Part shown: piece after piece, positions 10,993-22,309 of the stretch
Position numbering within the stretch: position 1 is the stretch's first letter
Layout: each line of letters starts with the position of its first letter
NCBI RefSeq assembly: GCF_008831285.2
Contig: NC_045138.2
Coordinates: 6,541,205-6,605,204, forward strand
From: Nymphaea colorata
Lineage: Eukaryota > Streptophyta > Magnoliopsida > Nymphaeales > Nymphaeaceae
DNA: 64,000 nucleotides
Direction: 5' to 3'
The notes under the pieces: model-generated
What the model saw: the letters and a program-made list of their open reading frames with translations, nothing else
Told to the model about the DNA's origin: nothing
Databases searched by the model: none
Translations under genes and position numbers: made by a program

Positions 10993-11409
10993 ATGTGCAC
11001 GCCACCATCTCCTCCTCCAGCTTCCTCCTCTTACCATCTCTTCCCAGACCAAAATCGTCAGCTCCCCATCAAAGCCACGTCCTCCCTCTCCAACCACGTT
11101 GAAGAACAGGTCCACTTGGCTTATAATGTCACATCTAATCTCAAGATCAACACTACTCCTCAATACCATCACGATAGTGCTCTCCAACCCAACCTCACCC
11201 ATTGCGCTACCCATCACTTGGTGGGAGGGAGAGAGAATGAGTCTTTTTCTTTGCATTTTAGGGAAATAGTGCCTACAAGAATCAAACCAATGACAGTTAG
11301 GTTTCCTACAAACAAGAAAAACATTTCCTGCTTATTTACCTTCTCCTGGGAAAGTCATGCCCCTCATGCAATTGCAAACCAAATTTTGCAGTTTCTCTTG
11401 AAGAATTAG
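10993..11409 (+). pseudogene. MATE 5' end, copy B, joined to unrelated sequence
   Basis: The frame of 138 residues starts MCTPPSPPPASSSYHLFPDQ, clearly the same N-terminus as copy A (MCRQPSPPPESSSYLLFPDK). Homology ends at ~11098, just before the MATE signature; the remaining ~100 residues have no recognisable domain and no membrane pattern of a MATE protein. It keeps a promoter and an open frame, so a short protein could be made, but not a transporter. The inverted partner found in copy A is absent here. Confidence 0.6.
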
Positions 11410-12257
11410 TAGATAATAACAAAAACGTTCCTTAAAGGTCATACAAACACAGGACCACCTCTTAAAAGTTGAGTCCAAATGTTGCTGAATGCAGTGACTA
11501 ATGAGAAACAATTCTGCACCTGCCCCCATTGCCTTGGTTTGTCTTGAAATCAGTTTGGTCTTCCTTGGGTGGAAGCTCTGATTTCTGCCCTTTGTTTTTA
11601 CCAACTCTTGAAACACAAACTTTTCCTAGGAAAATCAATTCGCTGAATTGAGTGGCAGTTGCCCACACCAGTTTTACAACTTTTGTTTGTCTTATAGATA
11701 TTTGCTAATTTGTATCCACCGGTTCCCCTTAAGGAATGAAAATATCTGGTTCGGCCACTACGAAGTCAGAATCTGAGTGCATACAATAGAAAATTGGCAA
11801 AATCATTAAGAAGGGCAACTGCAACCCCAAAATGACATTGATAAACCACAGGGTCTCAAATGATCAGGAAGTATATCCGATTTGTATTGGACTTTTTCCC
11901 CTCTTTTGGGTTTGTGACTAGATCTCGATCCAAATTAGATGGAGCAATACAACCAGATAAGAAGTCTAAATCCAAACCATTGACCTAAACCATGAGATTT
12001 GAAAGAAGTTCATGCAGGTAACATGTTGCTACAACTGAGAAAAAAAGGATAAAATCCAAATTGATACTAAAAAAAGCTGATGGAATCCCTATCCATTTAG
12101 TTGGACTTGGTATCCAGTACCAGTAATTTGATGAATAACTGAATTTGGATAGGGTGTTTTCGTCATGTAAGCTGGATGCGACTTCGGCCACCTTTGGTGC
12201 CTACACCAGAGCGGGTCCAGCAATTCTAGCTCATTACATGCCACAAATTGACCATAT
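11410..12257. other. Gene-free stretch
   Basis: No gene or repeat was recognised; base composition is unremarkable. Confidence 0.4.
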
Positions 12258-12525
12258 CTCTGCTAACCGCAGCCCATGATCTACAAACAGTAATGACTTC
12301 TTGTGGAGCAAGCAGAATTAACCATTGATGGAGTAATTGAGAATAGGAAAGGAGGTCATCTATGTCTCCAGTTTTAAATTTGGAGCGTGTTTGGATCTTA
12401 TCAGAGGAACCGCATGCACTTGTGGAAAACAGGGTAATATTTGGTCACGGAAAGAGAATGCAATGCCTTGCTGATCAGAAATCACGAGTTCAAAGTCCGT
12501 TGTTCCAAACCCCACACAATGAGAG
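12258..12525 (+). repeat. Direct duplication, copy 1
   Basis: Segments beginning GCTAACCGC and including GGAGCAAGCAGAATT, CCAGTTTTAAAT, GAAAACAGGG and CTGATCAGAAAT recur in the same order at 14775-14960 and 15745-15805. The later copy is split by ~780 bp of other sequence. Confidence 0.7.
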
Positions 12526-14342
12526 CAAATATAGTCAACTGATCCCACGCCCTTGTAACCATGTCATCTCCTGATCTAAGATGAGTAAATATATATATAT
12601 ATATATTGTTTGGTCCCAGACCATTAGGTCAAGGACAAAACCAGATTGCGTAAATGCCATAATGAAAGTGTTTTTCTTGTAACCTAACCTTATTGATATG
12701 ACATTAAGAATGAGTTGATAAAAAACATATATTAACTTGATCATTTTTTTGGGAGTTTAATGGTGGTTTTATAATGAGCAAACATGAGCAGCTCCCATAA
12801 CATCAACATTTTGCTAGCAGAAAAATCTATGTTTTCCCTAAAACTAACATGAATCAAAGTTTTTTTTTATGAAAATAGTTTTTATAATTTTATTATGATG
12901 CTTATATTTTGCTTAAAACATTTTTTGATAAAAATTTAAAGGATTTGGTTTTTGTCTCTGACTTAAGGGTCTGGGACTTATCCCTGACTATGTATATATA
13001 AAAGAAGAACTCGCTAGCTATATCCAGATGGAAATTAAAATGGAGGTTGTATCCGCTAAGAATAAACAAGAGAGTGAGAGAGAGAGAGAGATGATGAAAT
13101 GAAAATGCATATTTAACCAAAAAAGTTAGTCATAATAATATAATAGCTCATCACAGTCCAACTCCTCACCTACTACTGTTAACCTTTCCCCCAAATGGAG
13201 TCTTACCTCGTCCAGCTGATCGACTGCGGGGCATCTGCAAATTGCCAACGATCCAAGCTTCGAGAGCTAGAAAAAGTCTTCCTTTGCATCTGTGTGAAAT
13301 GTTGTTGCTACTGCATCTTTTTTCAGAGAGGGTAGAAATGTTGATGCCTCCGATGGCAATGGCGATAGAATTGTGGATTCAAAAGCTGCCTCCAATGTCA
13401 AGTCAATGAGGTTAGGGAGGGGCTTAAGCAATTTCCATCCCAATCTTGCATTTGGCTCTTGAAAGAAAGAGTCCGGTGACATGATATGGTGGCTTATGGG
13501 AGGCCCATCCTAGGACACATTAACAATACAACATGATGGACGATCTAACAGGTAGAAGAATGTTAGTTGAGCTTCCCCCGCGTGACACTCCATCTCCATT
13601 TCCCTTAGTCCACAAATCCAAAAATTGAGGTCAAAATTTCTAACCAGCACGAGCACTTAAAAGTGTATATATATATATACATATATATATATAGTCACAA
13701 TATAATTTTTTATTGTTTACGATATTGATCTTCCTTGATCTTCTTTGTCAACATTTTATATATATATATTTAATATCCAGTTGCAGATTTTATGAGAAAG
13801 AATAGTCCCATCAACAAGTATCGGCACTTTAACCAACCTACAGCTTAATTTGGACTGTGGCGAGTCCATGTGCTTGGACAGGTCAGCTAAATCATTCAAT
13901 CCAACCTCACTCCAAAAATGGGTCAGGAAAAAGAACTGCTCCCCAAAACCTTTATCATGATACATTTCTCCTGTATCACAAACCGCACTAAAGAGTTATT
14001 ACGTGCTTATACTTGTGTGAAGGTTTTTCTATTAAGACCAAGACCTTAGAGGTCATTTGGCAGTAAAGTTGCTATTTGAGTATTTCAATGATTGGGGCAG
14101 GTTAGTTGGATACTAGAACTATTGTTCCATAAACCTGTTCTAATATTGGAGGTAAAGATTAGATTCAAGAGACACTTACAAAGTGTCCCTACCACCCAAC
14201 TACTTCTTAATAACCTAAAGCCTAGAAACAGCACCTACCAATCACTTTAATGGAATTGATGGATTCAGATCAAGTTGTTAGTCAACAATCATGACCTGAT
14301 CATGGTTATGGAAGTAACAATTTAGGTTCGATACATTGTAAG
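12526..14342. other. Gene-free AT-rich stretch
   Basis: It holds short (TA)n tracts at ~12591-12607, 13663-13693 and 13759-13770 and a GA run at ~13074-13091. The frames seen (for example 13482-13267 on the minus strand, 71 codons) have no recognisable family features. Confidence 0.4.
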
Positions 14343-14550
14343 CAAGGGCAAAGCCAGGAATTTTTTTGTTGCAGAGACCTAACTATACTTTCAAAATTTT
14401 AATATTGGCCAAAGTATAACTTTTCATATTTTTTCTATAGGTGAAACTGAGATTTATAAAATTTGCATATAAATATTTGAAATTTTAAAAATCTTGGGGT
14501 GGGGGTGGGGGCATGACCCCTGCCAGCGGTTTCCTGCCTCCAACCCTAAT
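14343..14550 (+). repeat. Dispersed repeat with GGGGCGGAGCC-like edge, member 1
   Basis: It begins with a GGGCAAAGCCAGGAATTTTT variant, runs through A/T-rich sequence and ends near GGGGTGGGGGCATGACCCC. Related stretches lie at 18660-18820, 19250-19430, 20935-21160 and 21655-21850. Such edges mark a dispersed plant repeat family; its class (hAT-like or LTR) cannot be settled here. Confidence 0.45.
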
Positions 14551-14774
14551 TGTAAGCCGTCATTGTTTTTTTACCTTTTTATGCATCAAAATAGTAAAAA
14601 GGTAAAGAAAACAAGGAACGCAAACAGTGATTCATATTTTTTTTAGAAATATTGGTTTTAATGATTTTTCTGTATTAATTATTTTATCAGTTTAAAATAT
14701 TAAAAAAATTAGATCCCAATAATTTAAACAAGTTGTGAAATCAGTTATAGGAGAAATTAAGGCAGCGACAAGAA

Positions 14775-15805
14775 TATGCTAACCGCTGCCCACGATCCAG
14801 AAACAGTAATATTCTTTACTTCATTATGCTGGTTCGTGGAGCAAGCAGAATTGACCATTGGTAGAGTAATTGAGAGTACGATAGGAGGTCCATGTACGCT
14901 TCCAGTTTTAAATATGGAGGGAGTTTAGGTCTGATCCGTATGTTCTCATGTGAAACAGGGTTGTTGGCTGAAGCAGGTTATATATCAAGGACTACGCATG
15001 ATTTTTTCATGCGCCATTTTAAGGACAAAAAAGAAACCAAAAAGGAAGATTTTGAGGCTTAGTAAAAGTAAAACGTGTCAGTCTCATTATCACCAATATA
15101 TTCCTCTGAGTGGCAAAAAAAAATTTTGGTTTTTTTTTTTTTGTCCTACTCATAGCTTTATCTTATGCATTTGTTATTATCTCATACATCTTCTGTTGTT
15201 TCATACATACTATCTCATTTTTCTGTCATTATCTCATACCATTGTCATTATCCCATTTTCCTGTCGTTATCTCATTCATACCCATCACTAACTCATACCA
15301 CTACTTATCATTATCTCAGACACTACAAGTATGAGATAATAGGTATGAGACATCAACACGAATATGATAATGACTGAGGTATGAGATAATGACTATGAAA
15401 CGTTATGAGTTCATGAATAATAAGTACGAGATAATGACATGGGTATAAGATAATGAGTATGACATAATGACAATAGTATGATAATGACAAGAGGTACGAG
15501 ATAATGTGTATGAAATGATGACATGGATATGAAGTAATGACAGAGGTACGAGATAATGATAGAAGTATAAGATAAGTGCATGATAAAAAATATTGGTTGT
15601 GCACATTGGGCCATTAAGGTAAAGATGCATATTGGTAGTAGGGCCCACATTTAGCATATGCTCAGTATGTTCATAGAGCAACATACAAAACTTAACATCA
15701 TTGTTGGGTCTGCTCAAAATAGCCTGAATTCCTCATCAATTAAAGAAAAAATAATGTCTTCCTGATCAGAATATCAATAGTTTAAAGTTAGTTGTTCCAA
15801 ACAGC
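14775..15805 (+). repeat. Direct duplication, copy 2, interrupted
   Basis: 14775-14960 and 15745-15805 match 12258-12525 in order. About 780 bp between them, including the inverted minisatellite, is extra relative to copy 1. Confidence 0.65.
15165..15575. repeat. Inverted minisatellite, unit about TATGAGATAATGA
   Basis: Left half 15165-15325 repeats TCATTATCTCATACC-like units (~16-25 bp spacing, at least seven). Right half 15330-15575 repeats the reverse complement GGTATGAGATAATGA about ten times. The turning point is near 15328-15335. Open frames on both strands here are by-products of the repeat. Confidence 0.85.
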
Positions 15806-15808
15806 TTT

Positions 15809-15842
<34 letters not shown>

Positions 15843-16339
15843 GCACACATATATAGATACAAAGATACTGGGTGTGGTGCTATAAATAAAATCAAAGCCT
15901 TTCCTTTGAAAAAAGCCTTACCTCCATTAAGAAGAGACTCACAGCCGCTACACCCTTTTATTGTGCCATTTAAAGTGACAAACTATATTGGGTCATTTGG
16001 CAAAAGGAACATTGTGTCAGTGTCTTATGAATCTACCCTGACTATTGAGGAGGTGAAATAACTCACTTGTTCAAGTATGCTCACGTGTCTGCTTTTGCAG
16101 TCATAATGTGTGCATATATTTGTAATTTGAGCTACTAAATTACAGTGGTGGCAGCCTTTGGGAATTGCAAACAAAAACATAATAGCAGAACAGATAAAGA
16201 ACCCGAAGAAATTCAAGTAATTGTGCTTTTCCTGCATCAATTTCTTTTCCCTCCAAACCTTATATTGCAAGATTCTCTTTTAGTTTATTCAAGCCTTTCG
16301 GTTGCATGGTTCACCCATTTCCCTGGCCGACTCTTCTCT
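15806..16339. other. Gene-free stretch with (TA)n(CA)n
   Basis: A TA run at 15811-15833 passes into CA repeats to ~15848. Nothing else was recognised. Confidence 0.4.
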
Positions 16340-16610
16340 GTCACTCTCATTTAAATTCAAGGTTTGCAAGTTACAAAGTGTACCAATCAATGTAGGCAGC
16401 GCTAGAAGAGCTTAGGTTGAGATACTTTAGAAGTGCAACATCTCTAATGGAATCGGGTAGCTCATCAATCTTACAACCATTCAATGACAACACTCTCAGC
16501 AGACTTAAATTTATGAAATTTGCAAGATTAACTGAAATTTCAACAATCTCTGCAACTTGTAAGTTGCTGCACGCGAGGCATTGCATATGGCTGTTTCTGG
16601 ATCTCCACAT
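16340..16610 (-). pseudogene. NLR leucine-rich-repeat fragment
   Basis: On the minus strand LLRVLSLNGCKIDELPDSI and LLKYLNLSS match NLR1's WLRVLSFRGCQMDELPNSI and LLKYLDLSWS. After a frameshift near 16402 the next repeat resumes as LPTLIGTLCNLQTLNLNE, matching NLR1's LPKSIGKLCYLQTLNLSY. Only the first three or so LRRs remain, with no NB-ARC on either side. It is a relic of the same CNL family, in the opposite orientation to the intact genes. Confidence 0.75.
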
Positions 16611-16646
16611 TGACCAGTAACAAATGGTGGTGTGCTCATTAGCAGA

Positions 16647-16647
<1 letters not shown>

Positions 16648-16736
<89 letters not shown>
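16648..16736. repeat. (TA)n(GA)n microsatellite
   Basis: A TA run of ~46 bp is followed directly by ~43 bp of GA. Reading frames through it are artefacts. Confidence 0.95.
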
Positions 16737-17389
16737 CAAGGTCATGGACAATGAATGTCATGCAGCTTGAGTTTCTTCTCCTGGGTGTATTGAGTTGAGC
16801 ATTTTCAATCAAGCAATGTCCACATGATGGAAAGTAGTTTGGAGTCAAGATTTTATGTGCATGATTAAAATTACCTAAGGGAGTCTTTTCCTTTCGATCA
16901 ATAGACCAAATATCATACGCATTTTCAAGCCAAAAAAGAGAAATTATCTATTATGAATCTGGTTATCTATATTTATCCAGCCATCTAATCAAGGCCGTCC
17001 ATCTAAAGAAGTGAGAAAAAAAAACAAAACTAATATTAGATGATGAAAATATTCATCATTTTTTTCTCTTTTTTTTTTTTTAACCGTTCTTGTTGGATCT
17101 AATGGTACATATTAGATGACTGAGTGACAATAGAAAACTAAGAATCACCATTCAATTTTTCTCGTTTGTTTCAATTGAGTGTATTTTAGTTATTTTATAT
17201 CGGTAAGCTCATTTAGTCCGTCAAAAACTTACCTGTCACTCTAATAACCCAAAAATTTGCAAGTCTATGTTCATCATTTTTCAAACATTTTGTTGCGAAT
17301 TTACAATAAATCTTTCAAGAATTTTTTACCTCAAATGGATCATCTTCCCCTAAATCTTTCAAGAATTTTGCACCTCAAATGCAGCATCT
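16737..17389. other. Gene-free AT-rich stretch
   Basis: No gene or repeat relationship was recognised. Confidence 0.4.
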
Positions 17390-17960
17390 TATATTTTCCT
17401 TTTCTCTCTTAAAATCTGTTTTTCTCTCTTTTATATTAATCTCTTTCTCTTTCAGCTTCTCCCTTAAACTCTCCATTTCTATCTCTTTTTTTAATCACCA
17501 ATCTCTTACTTTAACTTCTCACTCTTCATCTTTCTGTCTCTCTTGCTCTCTTTGATTTCTATATTTTGATTTCTCTTTAAAATATTTTTTCTCTTGATTT
17601 TATTAATGTTTCCTCTCTTTGATTAGTCTCTCTCTCTCTTCAATTTCTATCTCTTGGATTTATCTTTCAAAATCTGTTTTCTCTTTTTTTATTAATCTCA
17701 CTCTCTATCTCTCTATCTCTTTGATTTTTTTCTCTCTCTTTCTCTCTTGCTCTTTTCATTTTCTCTCTTTTATTAATTTTGCTCTCCTTCTTTCTCTTTT
17801 GGATTCTTCACGCTCCTTCTCTTTAAATTCTCTCTCTCTATTAGTATAGATTCCCATTTTATGGCGCTCTCTCTCTCTGTCTTTATGTCTTTCTCTTTCT
17901 CTTTCTTTTTTTTCTTTTTGAATACCCCTCTTTATTTGTCACCCACTTTTTCTATCTTTT
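17390..17960. repeat. Polypyrimidine (TCTCTTT) tract, block 1
   Basis: About 570 bp are dominated by T and C in degenerate TCTCTTT units with scattered ATTAATCTC and GATTTCT motifs. The same vocabulary recurs at 19480-19640, 19860-20260 and 20480-20720, and as its complement in the GAGA blocks at 36000-36530, 41110-41910 and 56100-56350. It is a decayed, amplified low-complexity component of a repeat family rather than a simple microsatellite. Confidence 0.7.
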
Positions 17961-17999
17961 TATCTTATAGTCTAGATCTAAATTCTTATTTTTCTTAGC

Positions 18000-19240
18000 T
18001 TAAAATCTACCAACTTGGCCGTGACCAATCAAGGCCACACACGTTGCAATGTGCCCATGCCCAACAGTGCTAGCAGCCAAGAGGTCAGCCTGCACCAATG
18101 ACTTGACAAGTGAGCTTCCAGTCATGCAGGCTGCAGCAGCAGGAAACAGATGCTGGAGAGGCTAATGTGGTCATTCTGACCATACCCAACTCGGTCACTG
18201 TTTGGCCAGAAGGCTACTCTCAGCTCGGCTTAGTTCGGTCGCACTCTGCGCATTGGACTGCGATGAGTCCACTTGCAGACAAGCCATGGACCAGGCACAG
18301 TCAATGCCTGGCCCAATGACACGGCTGCAGGCCCTTTGCCAACATGGAGGCGCCCAGACATTCCAAGTGCTGGGCCTTCAAAAATGGGCATCTGGGGGCG
18401 CAGCCAGCCATCAAATCTGAATGTCATCCCGGCCACTTGATTGGCTCCACGTTGCCAAGGCAGACCTGTTCAGAACACCCAAGGGACCCGCTAGACCACA
18501 CTGGCCCATTGGGTGCCTGTGCATGCTGCCTGGTCTCCTCCCAGTGCCTCAGCCCCACAAACACGGACTCTCCTCGGCCTCGGCTATTGGCCAGTGCTAC
18601 CCATCCGCCTCAGCTTGCTTGTCCCCCGTTCTACAGAGTCAGGGGCTGAAGAAAGGGAGGCTCGCTCCCACCTAATTGAAAAAAAAAAGTTACATTAAAA
18701 AAATTGAAAATTTGAAGTTGAGTAAATTGTTTTTTAGATTTAGGTTAGTTTAGCCCTACCCAAATAAGTTAGTTGAACTGTTTGACCTACCTCTAAACAA
18801 AAGTCCTCCCTTCGCCCCTAGCACCGCCAAACCCTGTCTGGCGACCTGGCCAGCATTGATAGAACTGGCTAAGGCCAGCCCACCACCTTCTCGCATTCAG
18901 CTGGTGGCCGGCCTATGGCCACAATCGCTGCACATGGCTAGGATCTGGCCGATGAGTGGTCGGCACTGCCTGCCTTTTCTCGTACACCCTTTGGCCTTCT
19001 CTTCATCTGGCAGCTAACGTCTTTGCTCAGCCAAGCTATCTTCTGCCCTGTGACTTGGCTCTCGACCACGATTGGCCCTAGGCCATATGACACCAGTTAG
19101 GTGCAGATCCTATTCTGGTCTGCGAGACCCCAGCTTCACATTGGCTGCTTTGCATTCAGATCCATGTGATGCATGGCCCTGGCCATGTGGCCTTAGCCCA
19201 TATGGTAAGGCTAGGTGGGTCTTACGCCACAGCTAAAAGA
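18000..19240. other. GC-rich island
   Basis: This stretch is markedly richer in G and C than its surroundings and full of GGCC, TGGCC and GCCAATG-like words. Short overlapping frames (18110-18698) carry no recognisable domain and differ in all three frames. It looks like degenerate transposon interior rather than a gene. Confidence 0.5.
18660..18820 (-). repeat. Dispersed GGGGCGGAGCC-edge repeat, member 2
   Basis: It shares AATTGAAAAAAAAA, TTGAAAATTTG, GTTTAG and CCCTACCCA words in order with 20935-21160 and ends in a CTTCGCCCCTA edge. Confidence 0.45.
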
Positions 19241-19249
19241 AAGTTAAAA

Positions 19250-19430
19250 GTAGGGGTGGAGTTAAAATTTTTTCATGAGGGAACTAAAGTGAAGTTTTTA
19301 ATTTTGACTATGACCCAAATAGCATTTTTAAAAATTTTGATATAAAATAAATAAAATTTTTTAAAATTTACATGTAAATTTAAAAAAAAAATGAGGTGGT
19401 GTCAGGGCCAGTCCACCCCCAGTTAAGAGA
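19250..19430 (+). repeat. Dispersed GGGGCGGAGCC-edge repeat, member 3
   Basis: GGGGTGGAGTTAAAATTTTTTC, TGACCCAAATA and AAAATTTACATGTAA words match 21655-21850 in order. It ends near AGTCCACCCCC. Confidence 0.45.
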
Positions 19431-19479
19431 CTCATGATCAAGTTTGTAGGACTGGCCTTAGGATACTCAATCACCCAAC

Positions 19480-20482
19480 GCCCATTGATTTTTCTCTCTT
19501 CCTTCTCTCTCTCTCCCTTTCTTGCAGAGGATGATTCTCTCCCTCTTTCTCTTTCTCGGATTTCTTTCTTAAAATGTCTCTTTATTTATTTCATTTGTCT
19601 CTCTTTCTCTTTGATTTCCTTCTCTCTTGCTCTCTATTTTATTATTCGGAGGTCACCCCAATATAATAGAACAAAATAATGGATATTTACAAATAAAAAA
19701 AATGAAAATCTGGGGGACAGCTTAGGCGGTAGAGCATTTAAAACAGATTATAAACCGCTGAACAAAGCATTAACAAAAAGGAAGTAACATCAAAGGCAGG
19801 GTTAAAATTAGACAACGAAATGTAATTCCTGCAGCAGAAAAGCATAGAATTTCTGAACCGCTTTTTCCTTTTTAATTTCTCGCATAAAATTTCTCTTACT
19901 GTCTTTTATTAATCTTTCTTTCTTTGTTCAATTTCTTTTTGAAAAATATCTTCAGTCCCTCTATCTCTTTGATTTCTCTCTTTCTCCCTCTACCTTCTAT
20001 TCTTTCTTAAAATCTCTCTTTGTCTCTCTTTTTTAACCTCTTTCTTCTTCCAATTTCTCTTTCTCTCTCTTTCTCATTTCTATTTTAAAATCGCTTTTTC
20101 TCTCTCTTACTCTGTTTCTTTTTTATTTCTCTACTGGAAGTTATTTTCTTTCTCTTTTATTAATCTCCTTGTCACTCTTTGATTTCTTTCTTAAAAATCA
20201 TTTTTTATTATTCTCTTTTTTTTATTGGATTTCTCTCTCTCCCTTCTTTCTCTCCATCTTTTGTTATTGATAACTGTAAACATGTTTCACAAGTGTTTTA
20301 TAATAAGCCTCTAAGGAAACTTTGGTGACTTATCCTAGGCTCTTCGGTAAGCCATAGCTCATTTCTGGCCTACAACAAAAATGACTAAATCAGTAAATTT
20401 TTAAAATTAAACTTACAATCTTAATTTCTACCAAAAACTAAGATATCCTCTTGATTACTTTTTAAAAACCTTTTTTGTTCTT

Positions 20483-20555
<73 letters not shown>

Positions 20556-20720
20556 ATTTCTTTCTCTCCCTCTTTATCTCTCTCTTTCTCTTCTATGTCT
20601 CACTTAAGTCTTCCTTTCTCATTTTTTTATTAATCTATCTCTAGTGAATTTATTTCTTTAAATCTCTTTTATTAATTTCTTTCCTTCTTTCTCTTTTTCT
20701 CTGGTTCCCATTTTTAAATT
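19480..20720. repeat. Polypyrimidine tracts, block 2, with pure (CT)33
   Basis: Degenerate TCTCTTT sequence lies at ~19480-19640, 19860-20260 and 20480-20720, including an uninterrupted (CT) run at 20488-20553. At 19711-19735 AGCTTAGGCGGTAGAGC resembles a tRNA D-arm/A box, but no convincing B box or cloverleaf follows. Confidence 0.7.
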
Positions 20721-20934
20721 CTCTTCTTCTCTTTCTTTTATAAGGTTTCGTAAGTGCATATTTCTGGGTTATCCATTTAGAAATAAGGCTTGCACGTAAT
20801 ATGATGTGGAAACTAAAAAATGATTTGCTGCGGCAAAGTGGTTTTTCATTAATGTATATTTCCTTTTCAAGAGATTCAAAGCTGTCCAGCATCAAGAGTG
20901 ATACCTATAACTTTGATTGAACTGCCACCCAATC

Positions 20935-21160
20935 AGGGCAGAGGGAGGGGGCCCGGCCTAGGCCAAGGCCTCACCCCAAGGAATTGAAAAAAAAATGCAT
21001 TGAAAAAATTGAAAATTTTTTGTTTCATCGATGTATTGTTTGGATTTGGGTTTAGTTTGGTCCTACCCAGATTCAACTCACAAAACCCAGTCCATTTCGT
21101 TGCAGTTCGTTGGACCACTTGACCCGCCCTCGAAAAAAATCATGGCTCCGCCCCTACACC
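20935..21160 (-). repeat. Dispersed GGGGCGGAGCC-edge repeat, member 4
   Basis: It ends ATGGCTCCGCCCCTACACC, the clearest copy of the family's edge. Its interior matches 18660-18820. An apparent partner edge in the opposite orientation lies at ~21658. Confidence 0.5.
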
Positions 21161-21654
21161 CAATGATTTTGAAAATCTAGTCAATGCAGATGGGTTTCAA
21201 CCTACAAGCTCCACAAATATCTCTAATACCGAACCACATTGATAAAGGTTTGATGAGAACCCCCATCAACCCAAACACTTGAACTTGAAAACTCAACAAT
21301 TAGTCTCCAATAGGATAATCCTATTGAAGCTATCACACAGCTTCATCGTTCATCAAGAACCCATAAACCTTCTGTTTTATTGTAAGACCTCTATTCCAGT
21401 GTGGCCATGCAATAGAAGCTTACAAGCCCAATTATCGTCAAGAAGGAATTAATGTTCTCGATTGGTACCTCTTTATCTAGTCTATATTTCTTGCATTCCT
21501 AATCTGGTTGGCTATGGTGAAGCAGGACATCATCATTAAGGGAAGCATGCCATGGCACCATAGGAAAATACATGGGTCTTTTGAATAAAGTACAAGGCTA
21601 CTGGACAATTGAAAGGCATGAGGCTCATTTAATAGTTATTCATAGGTTAAAGGT

Positions 21655-21850
21655 AAGGAGGAGCCGGAAATTTTTTATGAGGCGGACCTAATTAAAGTTT
21701 TTAAATTTTAACTAGGGCCAAAATGTTATTTTTTAAAGTTTTTATATAAAATAAGTGAAATTCTTTTAAAATTTACATGTAATTTTTTTAAAAAAAATTG
21801 ATGTGTGGCCAAAGCCCAAGCGGGCCCTACCTTGACTCTGCCCCCTGGTT
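21655..21850 (+). repeat. Dispersed GGGGCGGAGCC-edge repeat, member 5
   Basis: It begins AGGAGCCGGAAATTTTTT and is colinear with 19250-19430. It ends near GACTCTGCCCCC. Confidence 0.45.
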
Positions 21851-22309
21851 GAAGGTAGACACTATCACGAAACTTCCACACTAATTGTGAAGATGGTTAT
21901 TATAAGGCGTTTGTCATGAAAAATGGACATGAATAATGCATTTTTGCAAAGTTACATGGACTTGCCTTGTGGGTATGAAAGAAAAGGAAAGATGCGTATG
22001 TAAGTTGATAGAATCAATTTATGATATGAACACTTATTATTGAAAAGAAATTATTTTCTTTTGTTATTATAATATTAAGTTGAAGAGAGCATAATTTGAT
22101 AAATAATAATTAAAGCGGCATTTTTAAAAGAAAATTTTGTCTTTGGTTAAGAAACTTTATTTTCAGTAGTAAAATATTTCCATTGTTTTAATGAAGAATC
22201 TTTACTTTCAGTAGTAAAATAAGATTCGTGAAGCTTTTAGCGTCATTTTAAATTGTGACTGACAACACATCATTACGACCCTGATTTGAGCTCCTTGGCA
22301 ATAAGAACA
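21851..22309. other. Gene-free AT-rich stretch
   Basis: A short local duplication (CTTTACTTTCAGTAGTAAAAT-like, ~22147-22220) is the only structure seen; no gene was recognised. Confidence 0.4.

Noticed and set aside
10678-11256. 192-codon minus-strand frame as a gene
   Set aside because: It is antisense to the MATE promoter and 5' coding of copy B; the matching frame in copy A is shorter and differs, so it is a shadow.
13267-13482. Small gene on the minus strand
   Set aside because: 71 codons with no recognisable motif, no promoter signals and no second copy for comparison.
15165-15575. CRISPR array
   Set aside because: The units are short, imperfect, irregularly spaced and inverted halfway, in a plant nuclear context; it is a minisatellite.
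18110-18698. Overlapping GC-rich frames as a gene
   Set aside because: Several frames are open at once, as expected from high GC content and few stops; no domain or membrane pattern is recognisable.
19711-19790. tRNA gene
   Set aside because: AGCTTAGGCGGTAGAGC resembles a D-arm, but no anticodon stem, TpsiC arm or acceptor pairing could be found.
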